Source: Cryptomeria japonica (lineage: Eukaryota > Streptophyta > Pinopsida > Cupressales > Cupressaceae). Taken from it: a DNA stretch of 64,000 nucleotides. Made by a program: the position numbers and the translations under genes. The DNA lies in NCBI RefSeq assembly GCF_030272615.1, contig NC_081413.1, positions 717,115,867 through 717,179,866 of the forward strand, in the 5' to 3' direction. The notes beneath the pieces were generated by a model, which worked only from the letters and a program-made list of their open reading frames with translations, did no database searches and was not told the origin of the DNA. This document shows, in pieces, positions 10,090 to 22,030 of this stretch; the stretch's first letter is position 1; each line of letters starts with the position of its first letter.

Positions 10090-11567
10090 AAGATGGTTGA
10101 TGATTTCAAGAAGTACTTTGTAGAAATAACTTTTGAACAGATTCCAAGAAATGACAACAAAGCAGCATACGCCAAGGCTACACTTGCTTCTCTATTGCAA
10201 ACACAAGAAAATCAACAACGTTATGAATTCCTGGTTGAAGAGTTGTTTCATCCCGCCTTTAATTGTCTTGATTCCCAAACCATCTGTCAACTTATTGGAC
10301 AAGATTCCTCCTGCTATGGCCAAACTTACACATACCTGAAAGACAATATCCTACCTCCAAATTTATCGAAGAACCAAAAGAGAAACTTTATTCGCCAATC
10401 CTCCCATTTTACTCTTGTCGTGGATACCATGTTTAAATGAGGTCTAGATGGTACTCTCTTAAGATGTCTTGAACAAGAAGAATCTGAGGAGGCCTTACAA
10501 TAAGTCCATAATGACATTTGTGGCACTCATTCAAGTGGTCTTATCCTTCTGAAAAAACTCATACGCTTGGGCTATTATTGATTGACTATGGAACAAGATT
10601 CTTTTAAAATAGCAAGAACATGCAAACAATGTCAAATCCACGGGAATTTGATTCATGCACCAGCACAAGAACTTCACGCTTTAACAACATCTTGGCCTTT
10701 TTTCCAATGGGGTTTGGATCTAGTAGGAAAGATAAATCCTTCTTCATCTAATGGTCACAAATTCATCCTAGTAGCTACAAAATATTTTACAAAATGGATT
10801 GAAGTTGTATCTCTCATCAACATCATAGGAAAATAAATTGTTGCATTTATCTTGAATTATATCATCTATCGCTATGGAATACCAATGACCATTATCACTG
10901 ATAATGGGTGACCATTCAAGAATCAAGATGTACAAGAGCTATGTGAGAAGTTCAAAATCTAGCATAGATTATCAATACCATATTATCCACAGGGAAATGG
11001 GCAGGCAGAAGCATCTAACAAAACTATTTTGAAAATCCTTAAAAAGATAGTGAATGATGCTGGAAAAGATTGACATATTCAACTAAACCCTGCTCTATGG
11101 GTCTACCGCACCAGTATCCGCACACCAATAGGTGCCACACCTTTTTCTCTTTTATATGGATTATAAGCCATATTGCCAATCGAAGTAGAGATACCCTCTC
11201 TACATGTATCACTAAAAGGACTCATCCCAGATGAAGAACAACGAGTATCTAGACTACAAGAGTTAGAACTGATCCATGAACGAAGATAAAATGCCTTTGA
11301 TCATCTAAAGGTATATCAACAAAGAATGTGAAGGACCTATAATCACAGGGTCAAACCATGAATATTTCAAGTGGGAGAACTAGTGCTAAAGGAAAATCCA
11401 CGCAATCAGGCAAATCGAGAAAAGAAAGAAAAGTTTGAACCAAATTGGTTAGGTCCATTTGTGGTCACAATAGTATTTGGATCGGGAGCATATCAACTAT
11501 CAACACAAGATGGAGATCAGGTAGAGGAACTTATCAATAGCATGCACTTGAAGAAATTCTATGTCTG
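10090..11567 (+). pseudogene. Gypsy integrase with C-terminal domain
   Basis: Integrase joins element DNA to the host chromosome. The zinc-binding HHCC part is readable around 10500-10640 (HNDICGTHS, then CKQCQIHG). The core has GLDLVGKI with the first Asp near 10720, TDNG with the second near 10900, and [10 protein letters not shown] with the Glu near 11000. The C-terminal domain (FEPNWLGPFVV to LKKFYV) ends at the stop at 11566. At least nine stops interrupt the frame, several explicable as Trp, Gln or Arg codons hit by single transitions. Confidence 0.82.
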
Positions 11568-13321
11568 AAAAATCAAAAAAAAATCAAAAACAGTGAAAAA
11601 ATCAGAAAAAAAATAAAAAACAGTGGAAAATCGGAAAAAATAAAAAAAGCAAAAAATAAAAAAAAATCCAAAAAAAATCAAATATCAGAAAAAGTACAAT
11701 AAATTAGATGGTGAAAACCTGACAAATAAGCACTATCTGTCCGCTAGCTCTCCCATCTATTAGTTCATGCATCTTTCCGTTTGCATTCATTCATTCATTT
11801 TCCATCAGCGTTGACCATCATAAAGCCTTTGTACATACACAAACATCTCAGGTGGCTTCTTACCATGGTTTGTATCATTGGATATATCATAACAACTTTG
11901 TTTCTAGGCTTGGGGCAAAATCCTACACCTAGCTGGGGGCAAAACTCCTAATCATTTTGAGCTAAACCAAACAAGTAGAACAACAGTTAGACAACTCTTA
12001 TCAAAGTGAAAACTGAGACACATCCAACATTGAACACAAGATCAAACTAGCAATTATCAAGCTATCACAAAATCAATCTAAGCACACACTTTTCAGTGGA
12101 TAATACATTTTTGGATAATGATTTTAACATGATTGTTCAACTTTTCTATATTGCTTTTCGCTATCATGAATTCTGAGTGACTCCAGGATGTCTTTGACTA
12201 GAGGAACAAGGAAGAAACATGATATTTTTCTTGTCTGCTTTCTAAAAATTAATCATTAATATGTGCAAATTTGTCTCAGGATATGATCATCAAAATATCA
12301 TTGAAGACATTTCCGATTTGTGTATTGAAATGATTAATACTGCTTGTTTTATGCAAGCAACACTCACGTCATCTCGGTTCAATTATACCTCGATGCTTGT
12401 GCTAACTTGCTATATCAAAATCCAAGAAAGTAGTGCTCAGGTCATCATGGTTTAATTATACCATCAATGTTTGCACTCACTTCCCACATTTCAAAAAAGC
12501 TCAATGATGACAAAAATGCAAAATAATCCAGTGACTAGTCCGGTCATGGTTTACATTCCATTGAATTTTAGCTTACATTTCATTCTTGCATGGGATCCCA
12601 TAGGCTTCTTTTATCCAGGGCTAAATAAATCACAAGAATCATCAAAGTATCATCACAAGTGTATACGCAATCAGAATGATGACTCATCTCTCTCATGATA
12701 TTATCGACCTAGCCCAAATCTTATGCTATCTCTCTCAACAGAATCAACAATCAACATACCCAAAAATTTCAGCAACTTGATATCAATAAACAGTCAGTTC
12801 TTTATCTAATCAACCTTATCAAATCAAATCAATCAATCAAACCTAATCGATTCTGATCATGTCTTGTATAGGATGAATCCTTCTTAAAACCAGACTAATC
12901 TAATTCTGATTTTGTCTTATATAGGATGTATCCTTCCTGAAACCAGACACTTTGATCATGTCTTATACAGGATGAATCCTTCATGAAACTAGATGCTATG
13001 ATCATTCATGTCTTATACAGGATGAATCCTTCCTGAAACCAGACTGAATCTAATCAATCAAGATTTTTCAATCTTATCGATCTAAGCAATCAAGCTAAAT
13101 CGAAGAACTCGCATTTTCATCAAACACAGTTGCAGAAATCAAATCAAATCTATCAGGATATCAATCTCACAAAAACTCCAAAGATCAATTATCTCAATTG
13201 ATCTCCTAAGGGGGCATCATTGTACGAGAATTTAGCAATCAAGAACTGGGACATCCTATCAAATCAATATCATCATCAAAATGAGATTATTGTTTGATTC
13301 AACACGTCATCACACCTCGCT
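11568..13321 (+). other. Non-coding 3' region of element B
   Basis: This is 1.75 kb between the pol stop and the polypurine tract. It starts with an A-rich run (11568-11700) like that at base 1, then has no recognisable gene. The short ORFs at 12261, 12471 and 12698 show no domain and are not called. A tandem repeat lies at 12855-13045. Confidence 0.7.
12855..13045 (+). repeat. Four-copy tandem repeat, ~45-60 bp unit
   Basis: The phrase CATGTCTTATACAGGATGAA followed by TCCTTCCTGAAACCAGAC (with small changes) occurs four times, starting near 12858, 12913, 12958 and 13008. Spacing is uneven because the AT-rich filler between copies varies. It lies in the element B 3' region. Confidence 0.75.
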
Positions 13322-13337
13322 TCAAAGAGGGACAAAA
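13322..13337 (+). other. Polypurine tract of element B
   Basis: TCAAAGAGGGACAAAA directly precedes the LTR's TG and equals the tracts of A and C apart from one base. Confidence 0.75.
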
Positions 13338-14334
13338 TGGATACACCTAAAAATGGTCTGAAGATAATTAATTAAATAAGAAATCATTTAATTAATACCC
13401 CTTCCCAATTTAATTGAATTCATTAACAATTTGATTAAATAACCCCTTTCATCTACTTATTAATAAATTTAAGGATTTATTTAATAGGTTTATTTCACCC
13501 CTTTGATTAATTAATTCAAATTAATTAATTCCTTCCACCAAAATCATTTCTTCTAAATCCCTAATTAATTAAAACAAATCAAATTCATGAGTTGTTGAGA
13601 TTAATTAGTCTTTTCCCATTATTTGAATATTTTTTGAATTCAAATTCTCCTAACTTCTACCACTCCTAAACCTAACCCATTCTACCTACCCACCATGTCC
13701 CCTTTAATCCAACATCTTCTAGAACCTTTGTGACACTTGTCACTAAGTGTTCCCTTTCATCCAAACTCTTCTAGAAGCCTCTTGACACTTGTCACCATAG
13801 AGATGACAGATGTTCCCTTTAATCCAACCCCTTTGCCAACCTCCTCCAATTTAACCATTGATATCTTCAGATCAATCTTGACTGTTGATTCCTGCCACAT
13901 CACCCCTAGCCTTGGAAAATCCTATAAATAGACCTCATTTTGAGCAATATGGATCCCATCTCATTCTCATCTTATGCATTGTTACTATAGGCATCTAGCT
14001 TCTAGTTTATCATCTTTAGCAATGTTATCATGCTCAGTTTTAGCTTAACTGCATCTTAATCTTAGTTCATTTTATAGATCAATCATGGAATCATATATCT
14101 TAATCATGCTATTCTTGCTAGATCATGCATTTTCATCATTCAAATCCTCCATCTAAGTGTAGTCAAGTCCCTAGAGTATGCATAATCAAATCTGAGAGCA
14201 TTTTTCATACTTGCATTTACTAGGAGGCAATAAGTCGATTAGCTATGGTTTTGCAATTCATTGATTTAATTCACTAACCATTGCTTGTAATAATTTATTG
14301 AGTGCATTATGTTTGCAGGTACAGGTATACTTCA
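13338..14334 (+). mobile_element. 3' LTR of element B (LTR2)
   Basis: It starts TGGATACACC after the polypurine tract and ends ...GGTATACTTCA, about 997 bp. A TATA-like CTATAAATAG lies at 13922-13931, as in a U3 promoter. Its last 150 bp align with the end of LTR1 (CTATGGTTTT, then CTAACCAT, then CAGGT...TTCA), but the rest is strongly diverged. No matching left LTR for element B exists in the window. Confidence 0.7.
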
Positions 14335-15999
14335 CAGAGCACGACAATATCAACTCCACAACTCACAAAGAGGTTAGTGACTATCTTCTAGTGTACTCAT
14401 GTAACCGAGGGCTAAACCCATGGAACCAACATAAAAACTTCATTCTATAGTCCAAATAATCGATGTTGACCAAGATGTCAAAATTGCCCATCCAACATAT
14501 TGTAAAAAAATATCTTTAAGTTAAAGATCCACAATCATGAGCTTCAAATGCCTAACATAGATCACATTGAAAGTATCCATGATTCAATCTCACACATATA
14601 TACAAAACAAATTTAACTCATAAAACATTCATTGCAACCCCAAAAGCCTTCAACAACCTTTGATTCCTTCTAATATATTTCCACAAGCTTTTCAAGATAA
14701 TAAATAAAAATTAGAGGAATACCTAGAACTAGTTAAACCTTCAACTTTGATACCAAATGTTGATAAATATACTTGCTCTAATACCAAAGGTTATAAAATT
14801 CAATCTCTATCCAAACAATCAATCAAAGGATGCAATAAAAGCCTTGGACTACTACAACATGAAAATTTAAAACATATGTAAATTTAAAAATCAAGTTGCC
14901 TTAATGTGGAAATACCATACTTAAAAATACTTCTTCTTAACAAGTCCTAAATTTTTTTATATTCAAGACAAACTCATATGAACTTATAATAGAAATAAAT
15001 GAAGAATGACATCACTATTAGATAACAACAATGAGACACAAATTAGCAATGTATGAGAATCAGATAACATATATTTATGTAGAGAAACCCTTGCGAGAAA
15101 AAAATCCACCAAGAAGAGAGGCCAAGTATGCAAATTATCTCTAGAACAAGATTACAATACATAGTTCCAATCTCCTCTTTGCCTCTAGCATGACAACACC
15201 GTGCACCTTTGAACTACCTCTTTGTGCATCCACTTGTCCTTGTTCCTATAGAATAACTCTACGTTCAACTATTTCTCTCTAAATATTACATCCAAGGAGC
15301 TATTTATATAGAATGAGAAGAGTTTCAAAACCACCAAACAAAGCGTCCAAAGAAGGATTTTCATTCCAAACATTTGCTAGCCTTGGATTACCTTCATAGA
15401 ATGCGAAAGGACATTGATTTTGGCTCCAATAATTTCCCTCCTACTTGGGTACCCAAACATGGAAGATAAACATTACATTAAATAGAATAAATGATGGAAT
15501 ACCAAGAGACACATGTTGCCTCTTCTAAGAACCCACTTGGAGAAGCCCAAAGGTCAATCATTTTTCCTCTTCTCATGCCATTAATTATCCAATTTTCTAG
15601 GCATCCACATGTGAAGAGACAATATTGAATAATTGTGTTCATAACCCACCTTTGTTGTTTCTAGTGGAACACATCACCCCTTATGAATGTATTAAAAACA
15701 ATAGTGAGAGTAAATATTTCAAATTTTTTTCCCAATGCACCTTAAGTGCCTTAGGATATTTTTCAAGGATGTTGGAACCATGTCATAGGACTTGTAAGGT
15801 AGATGACGCCTTCATCCTAACAAAACTGTAATAATTACATAAAAATACTTGATGATAATAAACCACTTCAAGGGGGTAACTTCTAAAAGTTTTCAATAAG
15901 AATACAATCACAATATGCTAATACTAAACTAAGTTGTGTGTTGTATTTATATTATATGATAATAAACCACTTCAAAGGGGTAACCTCTTAGCACATGTT
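14335..15999. other. Unassigned AT-rich DNA, probably decayed LTR material
   Basis: No protein-coding signal is convincing. Reading the minus strand, 14740-14805 holds two sequences resembling the plant primer-binding site (TTTGGTATTAGAGC and ATTTGGTATCAAAG). The stretch near 15075-15110 has the AACCC...GAGAAAAAAATCCACC phrase often seen in Copia LTRs. A 33-base phrase, GATAATAAACCACTTCAA plus GGGGTAAC, occurs at 15854 and 15957. These hint at an old minus-strand LTR but do not define one. Confidence 0.35.
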
Positions 16000-16745
16000 T
16001 GAAGGATTGCCTCACAAACCAAAATGATTATGCCCTCCTCATCAATTTCAAGTAACTTTATCTAGATTGAAACTCCTTGTTCAATGACTTTTTTCAAGCA
16101 AGAGACATGGAAGATTGGATGTATTTTTGTTGACTCAAGTAACTCTAGTTTGGATGCTACTTTGCCAATCTTTTGCACAACCTAATAAGAGCCATAATAC
16201 TTGGGTATAAGCTTGCTATTCTTCTTTCATTGTTTTAGTTCCCTCTATTTATAAAACTATAATTACATAAAACCCCAAGCTCCTACATGAAAATTTCTTT
16301 CAGTAATATCACTAGTCAATTTGTTGCTTCATCATATTTTGTAATATTGCTAAGTTCGCCTTGAGATTAGGAAGCACCTCTTCTTGGTGTTAACTTTGTT
16401 CTTCAACTATAATTTTTGGGAGTATCCTCAAAGAGGAGGTGATAGATGGTGGATAGTATTTGTATAGTGCCGAAAATGGAGACAGTTTGGATGATTTGTG
16501 GTGTCATGCCACCATTCTACTTGTGGAAACCATTTCACCTATGTTCTATGTTTAATTGAAGCAAACAATAGAGAACCCTCCAAACACTTGCTTATTACCT
16601 TAATTTGTCTATAAATATTTGGTTGAGGATGATATGACAAACTATGAATTAGAAGAATGTCCAAACATGCAAATACACTCGTCCCAAAATTGCTTGTAAA
16701 TAGAAGACCACAATCACTTACTATAATTTTTAGGGTCCCAAATAA
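16000..16745 (-). pseudogene. Decayed Gypsy (chromovirus-like) integrase remnant
   Basis: Read on the minus strand in mixed frames, 16440-16740 gives a decayed integrase core (VSDCGLLFTSNFG, LSYHPQPN, KCLEG, KWFPQVEWWHDTTNH) with the order expected for Ty3/Gypsy. 16000-16250 gives the C-terminal part ([37 protein letters not shown]), characteristic of the Tekay/Del/CRM group that usually ends in a chromodomain. Several frameshifts and stops are present. It belongs to a different lineage from elements A-C. Its LTRs were not identified. Confidence 0.7.
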
Positions 16746-16749
16746 CCCT

Positions 16750-17915
16750 TTTTAATACTATCCATAAACATTCTTGCCACAAATAAAAATAAGAAAACAT
16801 AAAAAATATCGTAAGATTATTTCACCTTCATTAGACTTTCTCAATAAATATTTAATTCAATTTAAAGAAAACATAATCACTGCATTCACTGAAGTCCAAC
16901 TAAGCAATTAGTTTGCACCAATCAAATGTGATTATTATTTTTGCTTTCAAAATAAATTTAGTTTTTGTAAAATTGAGATTTATATTCTTAAATTTAAGAT
17001 ATTGTAAAAATTATTTATCTACATTATGATTGGTTTAAAAAAATTGATGTTATATGAGCAAATTTTTAGGAATAATAGATTAAGTTTTTTTGGATTTCCT
17101 TTGTATTTTTAAAAAAGAAATGTCTATTTTAAATATTTTTTTTTTCATTTTGATTATTTATAATATTGTAAATAAAATATATTTTCTAAATACATATATA
17201 AATTTTAATAATTTTTTTATATCTCAAGATATAGATAGTAAAACCAATTATAGTGATTTGATTTAGTTTAAATTAAATTAAATAAAAAATTAAATACAAG
17301 TATTTCTATTAAAAAAAACCTAATTATTGCACGTATTCTTTATAGTTGTATTTTATATATCTTTTTGAAATCATTCTATTTTTAATACTTTTTGAAAATT
17401 CTAAATTTTTAATAATTTTAATATATCCAAAATAATATAATAACTTTTAATCATAAATTTGAATATCTTTCTTTATGTTATTCAACAAATGTCTATTTTC
17501 ACTTTGATAAGTATTAATACTTATTTAATTAAGACTAATTATAATTAATATTACATAAACATAAAAAATAATATAATATTACACTACAAATTAATAATTA
17601 AATTTGAGATTAATTTTATTATTATAATTATAGTTATATAATTTTTAAAATTAAATTAAGATTATGCTTTTAAGAAAAACAAAAAAAATTTCACATTAAT
17701 TTATTTATACTAATATAATTTTAAAATAACAATGATTGAAAATTCTAATAGTTAAAATTTAAGTCACACATTTTTCCTAGCCACTTGTTAAAAGATGCTT
17801 CTAATTAAACATTATTTAAACGCTCTTTACATGTGATTTGGAAAAATAATTTCATTTTTTAACAATTATTTGAAAATATAATAATTAATTTTATTTGGTG
17901 CTTTATAAAATGAAG
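16750..17915. other. Very AT-rich block without genes
   Basis: About 1.1 kb of mostly A and T with long T and A runs and frequent TAATT. No ORF of interest, no repeat unit and no element boundary was recognised. Confidence 0.6.
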
Positions 17916-17917
17916 CC

Positions 17918-17985
17918 GGGCCCTTGGTGTAGTGGTGAAGTTGAATGGTTCCAAATGAGCCCACTATGGATCAAGTCTTGCTGAA
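17918..17985 (+). mobile_element. Candidate tRNA-derived SINE head
   Basis: GGGCCCTTGGTGTAGTGGTG resembles the 5' end and A box of plant tRNA-like SINEs. GGATCAAGTCT, 28 bases after the A-box-like TGGTGTAGTGGTGAAG, resembles the B box (GGTTCRANYCC). RNA polymerase III would use these internal boxes. A poly-A end, flanking duplication and full tRNA fold were not found, so the 3' extent is unknown. It could also be a decayed tRNA pseudogene. Confidence 0.4.
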
Positions 17986-18674
17986 TGAAAGGCTCTTAAC
18001 TGAAGAGGTTGTCGTACTCGCAGATCTGAACATACGGACACCTGAACTGACAAGCAGCAAAACACAAAAGCACCTGTTGTTAGTTCAGACTCAGAGGGTA
18101 TGCATTCAAATCAAATGGCTCGTATCCAGCCATCTCTATCGGATCTATCAAATGCGCAAATATGTTTTCACCATTTGTGATGTATGAATTCCCTTTTCCT
18201 TCTTACACTGGAAATACATGTTGGTTAGATATTAACTGGTTATTGAGATTTAGGGTCACCGACTTAGAGGAGGTCAGGGTTTCCATCAGAAATTTCCAGA
18301 TCATTGCTGTTTTTGAATTAGAATCTCTATTTTCAGAATTGAATGTCGCTTTTATATATTTAAACTTAACAGGGATTCTCTGTAACAAGCTATCAAAAAT
18401 TCAAACATTTAATTTTGTGAATCTATTTGGTGTGGTTTTGATCAATGTTATATGCCTTGCACTGTTCGATTTCACATTAGACTTCAATTTTAGATGCATT
18501 CTGCTAAATTTAATAAAAACCATAGATTCTTTAAGATTTTTTTCTGAAATATTACTATGAATTCGGTGCACGATATTATTGCACAACAGCGCTTCTCCTC
18601 TTGTCTATTAAAAATCCTGTATGGTGATATTTTTCTTTTCAATATCTGGTTTTAAATGTTCCAATAGTTTTAAA
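17986..18674. other. Unassigned sequence downstream of the SINE-like head
   Basis: ORFs of 80 and 132 residues exist here (17945-18187, 18162-18560), but neither shows a domain and the second is Phe/Leu-rich by composition. Nothing further is supported. Confidence 0.4.
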
Positions 18675-19142
18675 GGCATATTTAGTAAACTAAATAAACA
18701 TTTTTTTTCCTTCTATTGATGAAAAGAAGTAATTCTAACATGCACGATGACCTGGTTAGAGTCCACTTGCCTGACAAGCAATACAATACAACAGAAGTTA
18801 TCTTTAGCTAAGCTGAAAATGTTTTTGTGTCTTTTGCTGTATAGTGTTAACCAGTGGATCTGTGGAGAAGAGCTAGCTAATTGGTGCTCCACAAAAGTAT
18901 ATTATTCAGGCATATTTAGTAAACTAAATAAACTTTTTTTTTCTTCTATTGATGAAAAGAAGTAATTCTAACATGCACGATGACCTGGTTAGAGTCCACT
19001 TGCCTGACAAGCAATACAATACTACAGAAGTTATCTTTAGCTAAGCTGGAAATGTTTTTTGTGTCTTTTGCTATACAGTGTTACCCAGTGGATCTGTGGA
19101 GAAGAGCTAGCTAATTGGGGCTCCACAAAAGTATAATATTCA
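18675..19142. repeat. 234-bp tandem duplication
   Basis: GGCATATTTAGTAAACTAAA starts at 18675 and again at 18909, and the two 234-bp copies stay aligned to CTCCACAAAAGTAT...ATTCA at 18908 and 19142. I count roughly ten differences between the copies. Neither copy has a convincing ORF. The duplication is fairly recent compared with the decay around it. Confidence 0.9.
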
Positions 19143-21689
19143 ATACCAGTGATTCCATATATTCTTTGGCATATGAACCCCCAGATTTTAAATTGTTTCA
19201 TTGCAAAGAATAAAAGATTACTCTTTGTATATATTCAAACAATTTTTTAACGAGGAATTTATATATTTAGTTGAAAGCATAATTATAAGCGCTAGTCTCC
19301 TGCTTTCAATTCCCAACATAAGACCTAATCAATGATGTTCTTCGTCTGGGTAGGATACCCCTGCCCCACTCCCGCACTGCCTCTCCCTGATTGAATGAAT
19401 ACTAGCAAGAATCATCTATCATGAGATTTTGAGGTGCTACTGGGAATACATCACTTCCTTAGGATCCCCAGTAAACCAGTGGTTTTCAAATATGCATGTA
19501 CCGGTGTTGATTAGATTTGGAAAAGTCCCTTCCCAACAGAATAATTTAAATATGGAGGGATTGAATGGCAACAAAGATATTCCCTTTAGGTGCATACTCT
19601 ACCCTGAGTATGATCATGTAGTAAAGGGTGTGTTCTTCCCAAGAGCCCAAAGAGGAAACACCATTCTGAGTCAACACAAAGCAGCAACCTCAGAAGCAAC
19701 AACTGTGCAGTAAATGGCAAAAGTTTAAAAAATGAAGTATAACTTCTAGAGGGCATATGCTAGCAAAGGGCAGCCTTAGTAAGGAACGACTCGAAATCAC
19801 AAATACTTTATATGCTCTGCCCTTAGAAGAAGACAATAAATTTGAACAACCAAAGGAGTCATCAAAAATCATTCAGAACCAACTTGGAAGCAAAGAAAGA
19901 ATAATCAGAAAATCTTCTGCACCAAACTCCAACTAAATGGTTTTCACTCCAAACACATATCCAAGAATTTCGAAAGGGAAAACAAATATCTTAGGCTTTC
20001 GACCAATCTTGAAGCCTTAAACCCTACAACCCAAGCACTTCGTAAAAAAATCGAAACCCAATATCAAGCGACCCCAAAAAAAATGCCCATAAGAAAGCAC
20101 TAGAGAGCTCAGAAGAAAGGCCACATATGGGTTGGCATGGACTCAGAGGAAGCATTTTTGTAGATTCTTGGTGATTGCCCATAGCGCTAGCTCTAGAAGG
20201 GTTATTAATTATGTTGGTCCAAAGACTAGTACACTCAACGGGCTAGTGCAATATTGAAATTTGACAGATTTAAATGACTAGCAATATCTTTGACTATGGT
20301 AGAATTTTCTCTGGATTTTGCTCAAACTTTCAAAGTTAGAATTTTTCTGTTGCACTCCTCAGAGTGCTCTTGGAGCATCACCATTGTTGATATTTAGACT
20401 TTGATATTATATTTTTGTTGAATACCCAATTTTGATGAAAAACAAAATGTTGAAAAGAATTTGGCAGAAGTTGGAATCCAGGTCATGCTTCTTTAGTCAA
20501 TCCATCTGTTCAATTTGTCAAGAAGGTAAACATTTTTTCATATAAATGTATATCCTCCATAAATCTGGAAATCATTTGAAAGTATCCCAGTAATCATTAG
20601 GCCTCGTCAAGAACTATTCTTTTCCACATTCTAATCAACTGAAATCTAAAACCTCGTATACTACTTTTTTTTAATAACATAGCTAATATGGCTAGAACCG
20701 TTTATCTACACATCAACTTTCATGAACAGGATTTGATAGCTTCATTTGCAGTACTAGTCTCATCAGATTAAACTTCTGTTCATTATCAGGTATATAAAGT
20801 AACTTTTATCTGTTTTATGTCCATGTTCATTTTCATTCCTTGATTCTTATTTTCTGTTAAAATTGATCTCACCAGTAGAAGACACAAGACCGACATATTA
20901 GTTCATTTGATTTCAGCTATACATGGTTAGAATGCATCCTAGTGAAATTTAAGTGGTATAACCAAGCCGATTACGTATCAAGATGGTATAACCAAGCCAA
21001 TTACATATCAAAATTACAACAGTAATATTGTTCCTAACGATTATATGTAATTAGATCTCACAGTCAAAATTGCATAGCCAAGCCTCATTTACATGGTTCA
21101 GTTTCTTAGTTGGCAACATGGTTACAAAAAATGTAGAAAATGGGTACTTAAATCTTCTAACTGTTTAATTTTACACACGCAGGTAATGAAACCAAATGCA
21201 ATACCCGTAATAACTAAAACTCTACATTGCTCACGACTGAAATACCATCATGTTTAAATAGTTATTCCCTGTATTAAGTTGTCATATTGTGGTTTGTCCA
21301 TCAAGTAAGGAAAAGCATGAATAAACTTCATCACATACCTCATACATAATGTGCCTATTTGCACTGGCCATATAACTGCAAAAAAATGGGCTAATCTATT
21401 AGAAGCAAATCACAAGATTCAATTGCAAAAGGTAGCACTGTATTGCACGTAACAAAGACAAATGCAAGGTCTAATATATTTTGGTAATATTACATTTATA
21501 TCATATTTACTGCTCTTTATTCTTCTGTTTCTGAGTAAAGAAATGTCTATACAATGAGAATGGTTTATATTATTCCTAAATTTTACCAGTTTTACATATC
21601 AAAATCTGCATCTGTTAAGATAAGCATAAGAGAGTGTACCTACATTTTTTTCCTATTGATAATCATCAACATAACCATACTCATTTAAG
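19143..21689. other. 2.5 kb without a recognised gene
   Basis: A 94-residue open stretch at 19429-19713 (+) has mixed, protein-like composition (WEYITSLGSPVNQWF, CILYPEYDHVVKGVFFP) but no domain I know, so it may be a gene fragment. A near-duplicate phrase, GGTATAACCAAGCC followed by ATTACGTATCAA or ATTACATATCAA, occurs at 20954 and 20984. No element ends or RNA genes were seen. Confidence 0.4.
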
Positions 21690-22030
21690 GAAAGCGTGGA
21701 TAGAGGTGGCTTGGAGATACTCACAGGTAGGGATCCATTAATTTAGTTCATTGTAACATCAAGCCATGCAAGATTACTACAGTTTCGTATTGCTGCAGGT
21801 ATAGAGCCTGTAAGATTCCCTAGGCCAGGGAGTGATAATTGGAAAAGTTGTTTCAAATTTCCTAGTTTAGGAGGTATACTACCAAATAGATAGTTATCCC
21901 CTAAAAATAATCTCTTCAGTGAATAGCAGTTTTCCAAATCCATTGGAATTTGGGACTTCAACTTATTAGGCTCTAGGTAAATGTATTGCAATTTGTCCAA
22001 CCTGCCCAGTTCAGAGGGAATGCCTCATGT
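21690..22030 (-). pseudogene. Leucine-rich repeat (LRR) receptor-like protein fragment
   Basis: On the minus strand the frame reads IPSELGRLDKLQYIYLEPNKL, then LKRLFLGDNYLFGSIPPKLG, then GNLTGSIPAAIRN and LAWLDVTMN. These are about four consecutive plant-type extracellular LRRs (LxxLxLxxNxLxGxIP). After a TAA at 21743 the pattern continues for one more repeat (INGSLPVSIS) to about 21690. No signal peptide, membrane segment or kinase is in range, so this is a fragment of a receptor kinase or receptor-like protein. A second, more decayed copy lies at 22696-22890. Confidence 0.75.

Larger units (their letters stand above)
3636..14334 (+). mobile_element. Ty3/Gypsy element B, 5'-truncated and decayed, with a nested solo LTR
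   Basis: The domains run gag (C-terminal part), protease, G-patch linker, RT, RNase H, integrase, non-coding 3' region, polypurine tract and 3' LTR. RT and RNase H ahead of integrase is the Ty3/Gypsy order. The primer-binding site and the first half of gag are missing, because gag sequence begins within about 15 bases of the end of LTR1. The polyprotein has many stops and at least two frameshifts, so the element is dead. A 1621-bp solo LTR interrupts the RT. The final 1 kb is the 3' LTR. Confidence 0.85.

Noticed and set aside
2456-14334. LTR1 and LTR2 as the two LTRs of one intact element
   Set aside because: Only their ends match. The middle parts differ too much, and the primer-binding site and half of gag are missing, so they are treated as belonging to different insertions.
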